From: Treponema sp.
GTDB lineage: Bacteria; Spirochaetota; Spirochaetia; Treponematales; Treponemataceae
DNA: 15,400 nucleotides
Direction of reading: 5' to 3'
NCBI GenBank assembly: GCA_016296205.1
Contig: JAEDJS010000044.1
Location: 1-15,400, forward strand
The notes beneath the pieces were generated by a model that worked only from the letters and a program-made list of their open reading frames with translations, did not search any database and was not told the origin of the DNA. Of this stretch, positions 1-7,803 are shown one piece after another. The translations under genes and the position numbers were made by a program. Position 1 is the stretch's first letter, and every line of letters begins with the position of its first letter.

Positions 1-1
1 T

Positions 2-2011
2 TTGGCTTCTCCATGTTTTTCGGACTGTTCAAATATATGTGGTGCTATTTCATGCTCCAAAGGTTACGCATTTTCTATGGGAGTAACTCATGCAGATCCT
101 AAAGATGCCGGCACACTAAAGAAAATTGTAATCAATGAATTAAAAAACATTGTAAAAAATGGAATTTCTGAAGACCATATAAAATCGTCGTTCCTTGTTT
201 TTGCCGTGCAGCAGAAAGAAAAGCAGCGGTCTTCTGGTCCATCTTCACTTAGGGAAATGAATTCTGTAATTCGTTCCTGGGCAATGGGCAATAGTCTTGA
301 TGCAAATCTTTTTAAGTCAGAATATTTTGAATTGCTCAGAAAAAAAGTTGATGAAGACCCAAAATACATTCAGAATTTAATTAAAGAAATTTTCCTGGAC
401 AATAAGAATGTTTGCCTTATTACAGTTACGCCTTCCAAAGAATTCAGTAAGAAGCGGATTAAGGATGAGGAAAAACTTGCCGCAGAAATTTATAAAAAAC
501 TTGGAGCAGACAAAGTTCAGAAGATGACATCCAGGTTGAATAAATTTCTTGATCAGAATGACTCAGATGAACTTAAATCAAAACTTCCGTCCCTTAGTAA
601 ATCGGATCTGCATTATGAATACAAGCCTCTTAAAGTAAAAAAGCAGAAGGTTAACAATGTTGATTTATTTACTGTTCAGACTCATACAAACGGAATAAGT
701 TATGGTTCAGTATTGTTTCCTGTTGATAATATTGCTCCTGAGGATTTGAAATATGTTGGATTTCTTCAGGATGTTTTAACTGATATTGGCTGGAAAGACT
801 TGAGCTGGCAGGAATCATGCACAAAACTGGAGACAGTTCTTGCTTCTTTTGGTTCACAAATTTGTGGTTATGAAGTTCCCCTCAAAAAGAAATTGTTCCT
901 GAAAAATTATCAGGACAGGCATTATCTGGAAGTTAATTTTAAATTTCTGGAGCAGGATACTCAGGAAGCTTTGCAAATGATAAGTGACTGCATTTCTGGT
1001 GTAAGCTTCAATGATACCCAGAGGATAAATGATCTTTTAGATTCTTCTCTGAATGAAAATAAGGAAATTTTACAGAAAAGGGGACACTTGATTTCTAAAA
1101 TCAGGGCTTCTGCTTTTGCTTCTGTTTCCGATGCATATACAGAAATTTTTCATGGAATTACAGGATTCTTTTCTAAACTTAAGCTGCGGGAAATGGAAAT
1201 TCAAAATCTCTGCCATAAATTAAACGACGTTTATCAGCGGATTAGAAGTGATGGAGCTGTTGTTACTTTTTATTCGGATCAGAAAGGACTGGAAATTTTT
1301 AATGAGCTTGCCGGTAAGTTTGTAGAAAATGCAGAACTTATTCCAGTGGGCAAAAAGAAATGCAATTTTAATGAACTTAAGAAAGCTCTTTATCTTGAAG
1401 ATCAGACTCAACAGAATCAACTTGAAGTATTTAAAATTCCCGGAACTGTAGGCTATTGTTCACGGGTTGTGTACCTTAAGAAGAACCCTTTTTATCTTTC
1501 AACTGGAAACAGACTTCTTCTAAACTATCTTTCCAATGGCTTTCTTTGGGAACAGGTTAGAAATAAAAGTGGAGCCTACGGAGTTTTTAGCAATTACAAT
1601 TCATTGTCACAGGCTGTTTATTTCTGCAGCTACAGGGATCCTCTTCCTTTTGGTTCTGATGAAGTATTTGCAGACAGCATGAAGCATCTTCTGGAAAAAG
1701 ATATTAGTGTAACTGATGTTGATAATAATATTATTGGAAGCTTCAGCAGTTTTTTAGAACCGGATACTCCACAGAAAAAAGCAAGACTGGAAATTTCTTC
1801 CCTGTTTGACAGAATTCCGCAAAAAAATGCTTTAAAAAATGCCAAAAGAATGTTAAAATCAAATAAGGAAACTTTGTATAAAACTGCTCGTCGGAATATA
1901 AAGAAACAACTAGACGTTTGTACTGTAATTTTGTGTCCTGAGCAGATGATTTTAAAAAAATTGCAGGAAAATGAAAATTTTACTGGCAAAATTTTTGATT
2001 TGCACTTATAA
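2..2011 (+). CDS. PreP-like M16 metalloprotease, 3' part (5' end outside window)
   Basis: This is the C-terminal two thirds (about 669 codons) of an M16C peptidase of the presequence protease (PreP) family, zinc enzymes of about 1000 residues that enclose and degrade unstructured peptides. The reading frame is open to the window edge, so the gene must begin upstream, and the first in-frame TTG is not a credible start. The HxxEH zinc motif belongs to the missing N-terminal domain and cannot be checked. The visible part covers the hinge (about 140-220 of the fragment), the third M16 domain, and the last domain with LWEQVRNKSGAYG followed by SYRDPLPFGSD. Its Arg520 and Tyr526 (fragment numbering) match the conserved Arg/Tyr pair of M16 C-terminal domains that contacts substrate. 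No signal peptide can be judged. The end at TAA 2009-2011 is intact, with no frameshift. The family call is firm; the cellular location is unknown. Confidence 0.9.
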   Translation: MASPCFSDCSNICGAISCSKGYAFSMGVTHADPKDAGTLKKIVINELKNIVKNGISEDHIKSSFLVFAVQQKEKQRSSGPSSLREMNSVIRSWAMGNSLDANLFKSEYFELLRKKVDEDPKYIQNLIKEIFLDNKNVCLITVTPSKEFSKKRIKDEEKLAAEIYKKLGADKVQKMTSRLNKFLDQNDSDELKSKLPSLSKSDLHYEYKPLKVKKQKVNNVDLFTVQTHTNGISYGSVLFPVDNIAPEDLKYVGFLQDVLTDIGWKDLSWQESCTKLETVLASFGSQICGYEVPLKKKLFLKNYQDRHYLEVNFKFLEQDTQEALQMISDCISGVSFNDTQRINDLLDSSLNENKEILQKRGHLISKIRASAFASVSDAYTEIFHGITGFFSKLKLREMEIQNLCHKLNDVYQRIRSDGAVVTFYSDQKGLEIFNELAGKFVENAELIPVGKKKCNFNELKKALYLEDQTQQNQLEVFKIPGTVGYCSRVVYLKKNPFYLSTGNRLLLNYLSNGFLWEQVRNKSGAYGVFSNYNSLSQAVYFCSYRDPLPFGSDEVFADSMKHLLEKDISVTDVDNNIIGSFSSFLEPDTPQKKARLEISSLFDRIPQKNALKNAKRMLKSNKETLYKTARRNIKKQLDVCTVILCPEQMILKKLQENENFTGKIFDLHL

Positions 2012-2029
2012 TTGAATATAAGCTATAAT
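2000..2029 (+). promoter_or_regulatory. Possible sigma70 promoter for the 72-aa gene
   Basis: A consensus -10 TATAAT lies at 2024-2029, with a weak -35 TTGCAC at 2000-2005 and an 18-nt spacer. Predicted transcription would start near 2036, giving a leader of about 65 nt. The -10 is perfect but the -35 matches only about three positions, and the region is AT-rich, so chance matches are likely. Confidence 0.3.
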
Positions 2030-2100
2030 ATTTATTTAAAAATGCATGACAAAATAAATTATTAATTAAAAAAGTTAAATTTTTTTTAAAGGAAGAAATT

Positions 2101-2319
2101 ATGGATAAGAAAGCTAAAGAATTTGCAGATATGATGAGACAGTTAGTGTCTGATGTTCAGGGTGCTCCATACCCGGGATCTGGATTTGAACCAGAATTGT
2201 ATAATATCTGGTACGAACATGTTCAGAGAAATGCACAGAATTGTTTTGAACTCCTGGAAGAAGCATATCCACAGGATCGTTCTGATATAGACAAGACTGT
2301 TAAAAAGATGTTCAAATAA
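2101..2319 (+). CDS. Small acidic protein of unknown function (72 aa)
   Basis: I do not recognise this protein. It is a complete 72-codon frame with an ATG preceded by AAAGGAAG, a good ribosome-binding site about 7 nt away, which supports real translation. It is soluble: no signal peptide, no hydrophobic run, mostly charged and probably helical. The middle has the Pro/Gly/aromatic stretch APYPGSGFEPELYNIWYEH, followed by a helix with a single Cys (QNCFELLEEAYP) and a Lys-rich end (DKTVKKMFK). It lies 89 nt after the M16 gene and 90 nt before the tocopherol-cyclase-like gene on the same strand, so it may be transcribed with either. The coding assignment is good; no function is proposed. Confidence 0.75.
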   Translation: MDKKAKEFADMMRQLVSDVQGAPYPGSGFEPELYNIWYEHVQRNAQNCFELLEEAYPQDRSDIDKTVKKMFK

Positions 2320-2409
2320 TTGTTTGATAATCTAAAAAACAACTAAATATTTATCCCCAGATGCCGAAAATCGAAGTAAGAAAATTCTATCGTGAAGGTG
2401 GATGGGGAA

Positions 2410-3597
2410 ATGGCAAATAAAAAATATAACAAATACATGTTAAAAGGGTCACTCAGGAAAAATGGGTTTGACCGCTGGCGTTTAGTAACTAATGGAATAA
2501 ATTCTATTACAGGCGAAGAACGCACATTCTTTATTGAATTCTATATTGTTAATCCCGCATTAAATACCGATGAATACACACTTGGGTATAAGAGTACTTT
2601 AAAAACTTCCGAAGAAGATTTGCAATATGCTCTGGCCGGTACATTAAGTGCAAATTCCGCAGCAGAAGAAATAATTAAGCAGCCTTCATTTGTAATGGTA
2701 AAAGCTGGTTGTCTTGGAACAAATGGTAAGCATATCAATACATATTTCCCATCAAGTAAATTTGAAGTAGGACATAAAGAATTTATTATCCGGGCAGTAA
2801 CAGACAGACTTGCAGCTGGTGGTGGAGAAGGTGCTTGTGTTCTCAGCGACCGTTCTACAAGAGGAAAAGTTCAGGTAAGTTATGCCGATCTTAACAATCA
2901 GCCTGAGCTTCTCTGCAATCACGGAAAAATGGAATGGGATTTGCAGTACCGTATTTCTGAAAGTTATGATGATTGTTTTGCCGGCGTTAATTCCAACTGG
3001 ACTGTTCCAGGAGCAAAAGTTCAGTTTTCTGGAACAATTATTTTAGACGGTGAAGAATATAATGTTTATCCTAAAAATTCTTTTGGCTATATTGATAAAG
3101 AATGGGGTAAAGAGTTTAATGAACCTTTCTTCCATTTAAGCACATCAAACATGACAAGTTCAATTACAGGCAAACCACTGGAAGATTCTTTCTTTATTGT
3201 ACACGGAGAATCCAATGGTGCACTTTCTGTAATTGCCAGAATTGAAGGTCAGGATCATGTATTTCTTGCAGAAAATAAAAAGAAATTTGAACAGAGCTTT
3301 AATTTTACTCAGTGTCCAAAGGATGAGGAAGGCGAAAAAGTTCACTGGTCAGTAAGTGTAAGCAACAAGAAGTATGTAATTGATCTGGAAATCTTCTGCA
3401 ATACAAATTCAATGTTTGTCCGTGATTACGAATGTCCTTCCGGAAACAGAAAGTTGATGAAAATTCTTGGTGGTGGAACTGGTATTGGAACTATTAAACT
3501 TTTCCAGCGAATCAAAAAGAATCTTGTTCAACTTGAAGAAGCAACTGTAAATAACACTCTTTGTGAATACGGTCAGTCGGAATACTGGAATCACTAA
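2410..3597 (+). CDS. Tocopherol-cyclase-like / lipocalin-fold protein (395 aa)
   Basis: The protein resembles the bacterial branch of the tocopherol cyclase-like family, beta-rich two-lobed lipocalin-like proteins. The supporting signature is FGYIDKEWGKEF (about 224-235) followed by an aromatic/Ser/Asn stretch FFHLSTSNM, preceded by KMEWDLQYRIS and the extended beta region around HINTYFPSSKFEVG. No signal peptide or membrane segment is visible, so it is probably cytosolic. I chose ATG 2410 because GGTGGATGGGG lies just upstream at normal spacing; a GTG at 2392 would add six residues but has no ribosome site. In plants the family cyclises tocopherol precursors. The bacterial members generally have no demonstrated substrate, and nothing nearby makes quinols or tocopherol, so a hydrophobic-ligand-binding role is only inference. 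Confidence 0.75.
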   Translation: MANKKYNKYMLKGSLRKNGFDRWRLVTNGINSITGEERTFFIEFYIVNPALNTDEYTLGYKSTLKTSEEDLQYALAGTLSANSAAEEIIKQPSFVMVKAGCLGTNGKHINTYFPSSKFEVGHKEFIIRAVTDRLAAGGGEGACVLSDRSTRGKVQVSYADLNNQPELLCNHGKMEWDLQYRISESYDDCFAGVNSNWTVPGAKVQFSGTIILDGEEYNVYPKNSFGYIDKEWGKEFNEPFFHLSTSNMTSSITGKPLEDSFFIVHGESNGALSVIARIEGQDHVFLAENKKKFEQSFNFTQCPKDEEGEKVHWSVSVSNKKYVIDLEIFCNTNSMFVRDYECPSGNRKLMKILGGGTGIGTIKLFQRIKKNLVQLEEATVNNTLCEYGQSEYWNH

Positions 3598-3605
3598 AAA
3601 AAAAT

Positions 3606-3634
3606 TTGCTTTTCCCAAAAAAAATAGTTATCTT
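3606..3634 (+). promoter_or_regulatory. Probable sigma70 promoter of clpB
   Basis: TTGCTT (3606-3611) and TATCTT (3629-3634) are separated by 17 nt, each close to the housekeeping consensus. Transcription would start near 3641, giving a leader of about 22 nt that contains GGGGAGG (3651-3657) seven nt before the clpB ATG. No CIRCE element (TTAGCACTC-N9-GAGTGCTAA) is present, so HrcA control at this site is not supported. Confidence 0.5.
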
Positions 3635-3663
3635 AGTAATGAAAAAAATTGGGGAGGCAAAAA

Positions 3664-6258
3664 ATGAATTTCGAACAATTTACAATTAAACTCCAGGAAG
3701 CATTCCAGGGAGCAGTTTCCAACGCCCAGAAAAATGACCACAGTGAAGTAGGTCTTGAACATTTTCTTTTTGAGTTTTTAAATCAGAAAGATGGACTCAT
3801 TTGCCCGCTGGTTGAACGAATCGGCGTAAATCCAAATTCGCTTTTAACACAGGTTAAATCACTTCTTGATTCTTATCCAAAAGTCAAAGGCGCTTCACAG
3901 GTTACATTAAGTAATGAAGCCCAGAAAGTTATTGCCAAAGCCGAAACCGAAATGGCTCTGCTAAAAGATGAATATCTTTCAACTGAACATGTTTTCCTTG
4001 CAATGGTGGATTCTGATGGAAAAGTTGGCAGCTTGCTTTTAAATCTTGGCATTACCAGAAATAAAGTTCTTGAAGCCTTAAAAAGTATTCGTGGCAATAA
4101 TCGTGTAGATTCAAATGATCCGGAAAGCAAAACCCGCAGTCTTGAAAAATATTGCGTTGATCTTACTGCCAAAGCCCGTATGGATAAAATTGATCCGGTG
4201 ATTGGCCGTGATGATGAAATCCGCCGGGTAATGCAGGTTCTTTGCCGCCGTACAAAAAATAATCCGGTTTTAATCGGTGAGCCTGGTGTTGGTAAAACTG
4301 CAATTGTAGAAGGACTTGCCCGCCGTATTGCTAGTGGTGATGTTCCAGAAAGCCTTAAAGATAAAAGATTACTTTCTCTTGATCTTGGTGCATTGGTTGC
4401 TGGTGCAAAATTCCGTGGTGAATTTGAAGAACGTCTTAAAGCAGTAATCAATGAGGTTTGCAAAAGCGACGGTCATATTATTCTTTTTATTGATGAACTT
4501 CACACAATTGTTGGGGCTGGAAGTGCAGAAGGCTCAATGGATGCCAGCAATCTTCTTAAACCGGCACTGGCTCGTGGTGAACTTAAAGCAATTGGTGCAA
4601 CAACATTAAACGAATACAGAAAATATATCGAAAAAGATTCAGCACTGGAGCGAAGATTCCAGCAGGTTTATTGTGCAGAACCAACTGTTGAAGATACAAT
4701 TGCAATTCTCAGAGGTCTCAGAGACAAATATGAAATTCATCATGGTGTAAAAATCAACGATGAAGCACTGGTAGAAGCTGCCACATTAAGTGACCGTTAC
4801 ATTACAAGCCGTTTTCTCCCGGATAAAGCAATTGACCTTGTAGATGAAGCTGCCAGCCGTCTTAAAATGGAAATAGAAAGTCAGCCAGTTGAACTTGATA
4901 AAATTGAACGGAAACTTCTGCAGCTTGCCATTGAAAAACAGTCTCTTTCAAAAGAGGATGATCCGGCTTCAATTGAACGTCTTGCAAAACTGGAAAAAGA
5001 ACTTCAGGAAATTCAGCATCAGCGGGATGTTATGAAAGTTCAGTGGATGAACGAAAAGAATTCAATAGAAGGTGGCCGCAAACTTAAGGAAGAATTGGAA
5101 AAAGCCCGTTTTGAAATGGAAAAAAATTCCCGGGAAGGAAACCTGGAAAAGGCTGCCGAGTATAAATATTCAATTATCCCTGAACTCCAAAAAAAGCTGG
5201 AAGCTCAGAAAAACAGTGGTTCCGATTTGATAAAGGACCAGAACCAGAGACTTTTGCGTCAGGAAGTAACAGAAGAAGATATTGCAAAAGTTGTAAGCAG
5301 CTGGACTGGTATTCCTGTTAGTAAAATGATGACAAGCGAAAAGCAGAAATATGTTCAGCTGGAAGACGTGCTTCATAAACGGGTAGTAGGACAGAACAAA
5401 GCTGTAAAAATAGTTAGCGATGCAATAAGACGGAATAAGGCAGGCCTTAACGATCCTAATAAACCTTTAGGAAGCTTTATGTTTATTGGCCCTACTGGAG
5501 TTGGTAAGACAGAACTTGCCAAGACCCTTGCAGATTTCCTGTTTAACGATGAAAAATCTATTACCCGTATTGATATGAGCGAGTATATGGAAAAATTCAG
5601 TGTTACCCGTCTGATTGGTGCACCTCCAGGATATGTTGGATACGACGAAGGGGGGCAGCTTACAGAAGCAGTTAGAAGACGGCCTTACAGCGTTGTTCTT
5701 TTTGATGAAATTGAAAAGGCTCATCCAGATGTATTCAATGTTCTTCTCCAGGTACTTGACGACGGAAGGTTAACTGATGGGCAGGGAAGAGTTGTTGATT
5801 TTAAGAATACTATTATAATTATGACAAGCAATTTAGGAAGTGATTTGATTCTGGAAGCAGATACAGAAGATGAATCCCAGAAAAAAATGCTGATGCAGAA
5901 TCTTGATACTCTTCTCAAAAAATCATTCCGCCCGGAATTTCTTAACCGAATTGACGAAATCGTAATGTTCAATAAACTGGGAATTGAAAACATAAAGGAT
6001 ATTGTTATTAAACAGCTGGATTCTCTGCAGAAGCGTGTTGAATCAGACAGAATTACTCTTGAATACGATCAGAGTGCATTAGACCTTATTACTAAAAAGG
6101 GATACGATCCAAACTTTGGAGCAAGACCTGTAAAAAGAGCAGTTCAGGATCTGGTAAGCAACAGTCTGTCTATGGCTATTCTGGAAGGCACCATTTTGCC
6201 GGGGTCAACACTGGTTGCAAAAGCTAAAAACGACTCTATTGAATGGGTCAAAAAATGA
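3664..6258 (+). CDS. clpB: ClpB, ATP-dependent protein disaggregase
   Basis: ClpB is a hexameric AAA+ chaperone that, with DnaK/DnaJ/GrpE, threads aggregated proteins through its pore after heat or oxidative stress. At 864 residues it has the normal length. Domain order is complete: Clp N-domain (about 1-145), first AAA+ module with Walker A GEPGVGKT (205-212) and Walker B ILFIDELHT, the ClpB-specific coiled-coil middle domain (about 400-525, Lys/Glu/Gln-rich), second AAA+ module with Walker A GPTGVGKT (609-616) and Walker B VVLFDEIEKAH (about 677-687), then the C-terminal D2 small domain with GYDPNFGARPVKRAVQ. The long middle domain separates it from ClpA and ClpC. ATG 3664 is chosen over an in-frame TTG at 3649 because GGGGAGG sits seven nt upstream and the protein then starts MNFEQFT as in family members. 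It has its own promoter; no partner chaperone gene lies in the window. Confidence 0.98.
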   Translation: MNFEQFTIKLQEAFQGAVSNAQKNDHSEVGLEHFLFEFLNQKDGLICPLVERIGVNPNSLLTQVKSLLDSYPKVKGASQVTLSNEAQKVIAKAETEMALLKDEYLSTEHVFLAMVDSDGKVGSLLLNLGITRNKVLEALKSIRGNNRVDSNDPESKTRSLEKYCVDLTAKARMDKIDPVIGRDDEIRRVMQVLCRRTKNNPVLIGEPGVGKTAIVEGLARRIASGDVPESLKDKRLLSLDLGALVAGAKFRGEFEERLKAVINEVCKSDGHIILFIDELHTIVGAGSAEGSMDASNLLKPALARGELKAIGATTLNEYRKYIEKDSALERRFQQVYCAEPTVEDTIAILRGLRDKYEIHHGVKINDEALVEAATLSDRYITSRFLPDKAIDLVDEAASRLKMEIESQPVELDKIERKLLQLAIEKQSLSKEDDPASIERLAKLEKELQEIQHQRDVMKVQWMNEKNSIEGGRKLKEELEKARFEMEKNSREGNLEKAAEYKYSIIPELQKKLEAQKNSGSDLIKDQNQRLLRQEVTEEDIAKVVSSWTGIPVSKMMTSEKQKYVQLEDVLHKRVVGQNKAVKIVSDAIRRNKAGLNDPNKPLGSFMFIGPTGVGKTELAKTLADFLFNDEKSITRIDMSEYMEKFSVTRLIGAPPGYVGYDEGGQLTEAVRRRPYSVVLFDEIEKAHPDVFNVLLQVLDDGRLTDGQGRVVDFKNTIIIMTSNLGSDLILEADTEDESQKKMLMQNLDTLLKKSFRPEFLNRIDEIVMFNKLGIENIKDIVIKQLDSLQKRVESDRITLEYDQSALDLITKKGYDPNFGARPVKRAVQDLVSNSLSMAILEGTILPGSTLVAKAKNDSIEWVKK

Positions 6259-6295
6259 CAAAAAATAGGCATTTGTTTGAATTTGCCAGAAAATT

Positions 6296-6329
6296 GAATT
6301 AAATTTAAGTGATTAACTTGACTTAATTC
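6296..6329 (+). other. AT-rich imperfect stem-loop after clpB
   Basis: GAATTAA (6296-6302) pairs with TTAATTC (6323-6329), and inside it TTAAGT pairs with ACTTGA around a GATTA loop, with a small internal loop between the two stems. It lies 37 nt after the clpB stop. No U-run follows directly, so it is a poor intrinsic terminator. Its 3' arm overlaps the -35 of the next gene, so it could also be an operator or simply AT-rich chance. Confidence 0.25.
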
Positions 6330-6346
6330 ATTCATTTTGATAAATT
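6318..6346 (+). promoter_or_regulatory. Candidate promoter of the small outer membrane protein gene
   Basis: TTGACT (6318-6323, five of six consensus) and TAAATT (6341-6346, four of six) are separated by 17 nt, placing the start near 6353 and giving a leader of about 25 nt with AAGGAGA at 6364-6370. The -10 is weak, and alternatives such as TAATAT at 6359-6364 exist. Confidence 0.4.
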
Positions 6347-6377
6347 TTTCACAATTCTAATATAAGGAGATATTTTT

Positions 6378-6875
6378 ATGAACAAGAAAATCTTAGCTGT
6401 AGCTGCAGTTTTGGCAGTTTTCGGTATTTTTGGTGCAAGCGCAAAGAATTCTACTTCTCTTGGTTTGCAGGCAGGTTACAATCCAGCTGGTGGTTGGGGA
6501 CCAGCTATTACTTTCAAAGTAGCTTCACTTCCATGTGTATTTGCTGCTGATGTTGGTTTTACTAGTGACGCTCAGTTGGCATCTGTTGGTGTAACAGCAG
6601 ACTGGTGGATTGCAAATCCACGTTTGGCAGGTATGTTGAACTACTACTACGGACCTGGTGTTGCTGTAGCTTTCCACACAACTTCTTCTGCTCCAGCTCT
6701 TGATGTTGATTTCCGCGCAGTTGCAGGTCTTAACATTTTCCCAATCAACTTCCTTGAACTTTATGCACAGGTTGCATGGCAGCCAGGTATTTATATTCCA
6801 TTCTATGAAGGTTCAAAAATCTCATTTTCATGGTGGTCTTTGCCAATCAATGCTGGTTTCCGTTTCTGGTTCTAA
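6378..6875 (+). CDS. Small exported beta-barrel protein, putative outer membrane protein (165 aa)
   Basis: A Sec signal peptide (MNKKILAVAAVLAVFGIFGASA, cut before Lys23) is followed by about 143 residues rich in Gly and aromatics in an alternating pattern, ending in GFRFWF. A terminal Phe in the last strand is the usual recognition signal for the BAM outer-membrane assembly machine. The size fits an eight-stranded barrel. The pattern LELYAQVAWQPGIYIPF then LPINAGFRFWF recalls the small spirochaetal barrels grouped as DUF3996, but I cannot confirm membership by search. AAGGAGA lies 7 nt before the ATG, and codon choice is strongly biased to common codons, suggesting high expression. It is monocistronic: own promoter candidate, strong terminator directly after. 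Function (pore, adhesin, structural) cannot be told from sequence. Confidence 0.85.
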   Translation: MNKKILAVAAVLAVFGIFGASAKNSTSLGLQAGYNPAGGWGPAITFKVASLPCVFAADVGFTSDAQLASVGVTADWWIANPRLAGMLNYYYGPGVAVAFHTTSSAPALDVDFRAVAGLNIFPINFLELYAQVAWQPGIYIPFYEGSKISFSWWSLPINAGFRFWF

Positions 6876-6894
6876 TTTAATCAGGATATAGCCT

Positions 6895-6929
6895 AAAATG
6901 CATCTCAGAAATGGGATGCATTTTTTTTT
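6895..6929 (+). terminator. Strong intrinsic terminator after the outer membrane protein gene
   Basis: AAAATGCATCTC (6895-6906) pairs with GGGATGCATTTT (6913-6924) over twelve positions including one G-U, around the loop AGAAAT, and ends in a run of nine T (6921-6929). It sits 20 nt after the stop codon. The convergent rlmJ gene ends 25 bp further on; read in that direction only four T follow, so it is a weaker stop for rlmJ. Confidence 0.9.
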
Positions 6930-6954
6930 GCAGGGATTAAAATTTTAAATTGAA

Positions 6955-7803
6955 TTAAAAAAGTTGTTTGATAATGTTAATTTTTTCTTCCAGCCCAAAA
7001 GGTACATTGATTATAAGCATGCCAGTTCCATACAGATGTGCTTTTGAATCACTTTTTGAAAGCTCAAATATTTCTTGGTCACTTATGAATTTTACCTCTG
7101 AACGTAAAACTGTGCTGGGGTTAATGCCTGTTTTTGCGTAATCTTCAAGACTGTTGAGCATCTGGCTCAAAAGATTCTGTTTTTTTGTAAGAAGGGGATA
7201 CCATAATGCAATAATTGCAGTATTCCACTTTTTGTGAGCAAGTTTAAGGCTTTCGGTTACCTGTCTGTAATCACTTTCGTCTTCAAAGCTTGGATCCATC
7301 AATATTACACCCCGCTTAACAAGAGGAGGCACAAGGGCTTTAAGAGCTTCATAACTGTCTTTCTGGAGAACTTTTACTGTTCCCAGGTGTTTTAACTCGC
7401 CATGGGCCGTTATAAGCGTCTGGGACATGTTTTTCTGAAGGTTTTCAAAGGCTTTAGGATGTTTGTCTACAGCAAACATAATGTCCTTTTCCCGCATAAA
7501 GTGACGTGTAATTTCGGGGCTTCCTGCATATTTATCCAAAGAAAGGTAAGGCTTTTGGATTTCAAAATATTTTATGCCTGTCTGGAGACCTTTTTCAAAA
7601 ATCAATTTTATTCCCTGCTGGGCTTCACCTGTTTTAAGGCTTTCTTCTGCAAAAAGATTGTACCTTCCGCTTCCTGCATGAGTGTCTATTACAGTAAAAG
7701 GTTTTTCTTTTTTGCAAAGGTTTTCTAGAATAAGAGAAAAAATTGAATGCTTAAAAACGTCGGCTTTGTTTCCGGCATGAAACTCGTGCTGATAGCTTAG
7801 CAC
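6955..7803 (-). CDS. rlmJ: RlmJ, 23S rRNA adenine-N6 methyltransferase
   Basis: RlmJ transfers a methyl group from S-adenosylmethionine to N6 of A2030 (E. coli numbering) in 23S rRNA. The protein (282 aa) follows the family from its first residue: MLSYQHEFHAGNKADVFKH matches the conserved N-terminus including His6 and Lys18, then the SAM-binding motif VIDTHAGSGRY (38-48), the insert with YAGSPEITR, and the late IIALWYP and GMLIINVPF motifs. The catalytic motif, normally DPPYE, reads DPSFE here (170-174): the Asp is kept, but Pro to Ser and Tyr to Phe are unusual. The start is GTG at 7803, fixed by the conserved N-terminus; it lies inside the end of nadE (7-nt overlap), with AGGAGA about 10 nt upstream inside nadE, so translation is probably coupled. 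Last gene of the PBP-nadE-rlmJ cluster. The identity is firm; activity of the variant motif is untested. Confidence 0.93.
   Translation of the reverse strand: MLSYQHEFHAGNKADVFKHSIFSLILENLCKKEKPFTVIDTHAGSGRYNLFAEESLKTGEAQQGIKLIFEKGLQTGIKYFEIQKPYLSLDKYAGSPEITRHFMREKDIMFAVDKHPKAFENLQKNMSQTLITAHGELKHLGTVKVLQKDSYEALKALVPPLVKRGVILMDPSFEDESDYRQVTESLKLAHKKWNTAIIALWYPLLTKKQNLLSQMLNSLEDYAKTGINPSTVLRSEVKFISDQEIFELSKSDSKAHLYGTGMLIINVPFGLEEKINIIKQLF

Noticed and set aside
1..2011. Broken or truncated peptidase gene
   Set aside because: The missing N-terminal zinc domain is explained by the window edge; the frame is open to base 2 and uninterrupted.
2361..2420. 19-codon ATG frame overlapping the start of the tocopherol-cyclase-like gene
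   Set aside because: No ribosome site precedes it (TTATCCCCAG), and the short frame has no recognisable leader-peptide features such as repeated regulatory codons.
3598..3663. Heat-shock operator (CIRCE) upstream of clpB
   Set aside because: The TTAGCACTC-N9-GAGTGCTAA repeat is not present; only a sigma70-type promoter can be seen.
6700..6891. 63-codon frame inside the outer membrane protein gene
   Set aside because: It is a shadow of a strongly supported gene in another frame, with no ribosome site of its own.
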